A stretch of 6,119 nt of DNA from an uncultured Bacteroides sp. (lineage in GTDB: Bacteria; Bacteroidota; Bacteroidia; Bacteroidales; Bacteroidaceae): positions 1-6,119 of the forward strand of contig NZ_CABUHK010000148.1 in assembly GCF_902491285.1 (NCBI RefSeq), given 5' to 3'. Below the pieces are notes generated by a model that was not told where the DNA came from, did not search any database, and saw nothing but the letters and a program-made list of their open reading frames with translations. This document shows positions 5,957 through 6,119 of this stretch, one piece after another (position 1 is the first letter of the stretch; each line of letters opens with the position of its first letter). The translations under genes and the position numbers were made by a program.

Positions 5957-5975
5957 TAAAGATACGACAAAGTAA
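5957..5975 (-). promoter_or_regulatory. Candidate promoter of the HU gene
   Basis: The minus strand carries two overlapping candidates for the Bacteroides -7 box: TTACTTTG (5975-5968) and TATCTTTA (5964-5957), each one base off TAnnTTTG. Neither has a clear TTTG at -33 (TGCT or CTTT are the nearest). Either would start the transcript at about 5950-5963, giving a leader of about 130-140 bases that includes all four 22-bp repeats. Confidence 0.45.
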
Positions 5976-6042
5976 CGACATATCAGCATAAGAAAGCATG
6001 TTTTTCATTTCAGAAGAAAACAAACATTTTCTTAGTTAAATA

Positions 6043-6075
6043 CTTGCAAACCCCATATCTCATGTTATACCTTAG
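6043..6075 (+). promoter_or_regulatory. Weak promoter candidate reading out of the right edge
   Basis: CTTG (6043-6046), 21 bases, then TACCTTAG (6068-6075) resembles the Bacteroides -33/-7 pair with one change in each box. A transcript would start near 6082 and leave the window without an open frame, so a gene to the right is possible. The rest of 5976-6119 is AT-rich with no supported gene. Confidence 0.3.
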
Positions 6076-6119
6076 CAGCATCAACCGGTCGAAAAAACAA
6101 CATTTATTCATTTAAAAAA

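Noticed and set aside
6010..6111. A 33-codon minus-strand frame upstream of the HU promoter
   Set aside because: Short, AT-rich, with no start-region signal, promoter or recognisable sequence; a stop codon directly precedes its ATG. Chance explains it.

Overview
The window looks like chromosomal DNA from a gut Bacteroides or a close relative in the order Bacteroidales. The evidence is the Bacteroides-type promoter -7 box TACCTTTG (consensus TAnnTTTG), seen three times, two of them with a TTTG-like -33 box 19 bases upstream; A-rich translation start regions instead of strong Shine-Dalgarno sites; a lipoprotein with a Bacteroides-like surface-export signal; and several protein families mostly known from Bacteroidetes (DUF4199, DUF6452, DUF6048, HU fused to a winged helix). 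The species cannot be fixed from this sequence.

Layout. Positions 1-68 hold a minus-strand promoter that fires out of the left edge. Positions 146-411 form a compact minus-strand stable-RNA unit: promoter, signal recognition particle RNA, a 4-base gap, tRNA-Thr(UGU), and an intrinsic terminator. From about 555 to 5048 runs a tight plus-strand array of six genes: a DUF4199 membrane protein, a GtrB/DPM1-like membrane glycosyltransferase, a DUF6452 predicted surface lipoprotein, a DUF6048 predicted outer-membrane barrel, an MntP manganese exporter and an ApbE FAD:protein FMN transferase. Gaps are 6 to 30 bases, with one 65-base overlap, so an operon is likely. Convergent to it, on the minus strand (5179-5820), is an HU-type DNA-binding protein with a C-terminal winged helix. 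An interrupted inverted repeat lies at the 3' junction of these two convergent units.

The HU gene has a leader of about 130 bases that contains four tandem 22-bp repeats just downstream of its likely promoter. At the right edge a weak plus-strand promoter may serve a gene beyond the window.

The plus-strand genes share an envelope theme: lipid-linked sugar transfer, surface lipoprotein, outer-membrane barrel, metal export and flavinylation of exported proteins. No direct functional link between them can be shown from sequence alone. There is no mobile element, CRISPR array or defence system here. The features most worth a second look are the leader repeats, the lipoprotein/barrel pair with overlapping genes, and the SRP RNA-tRNA unit.
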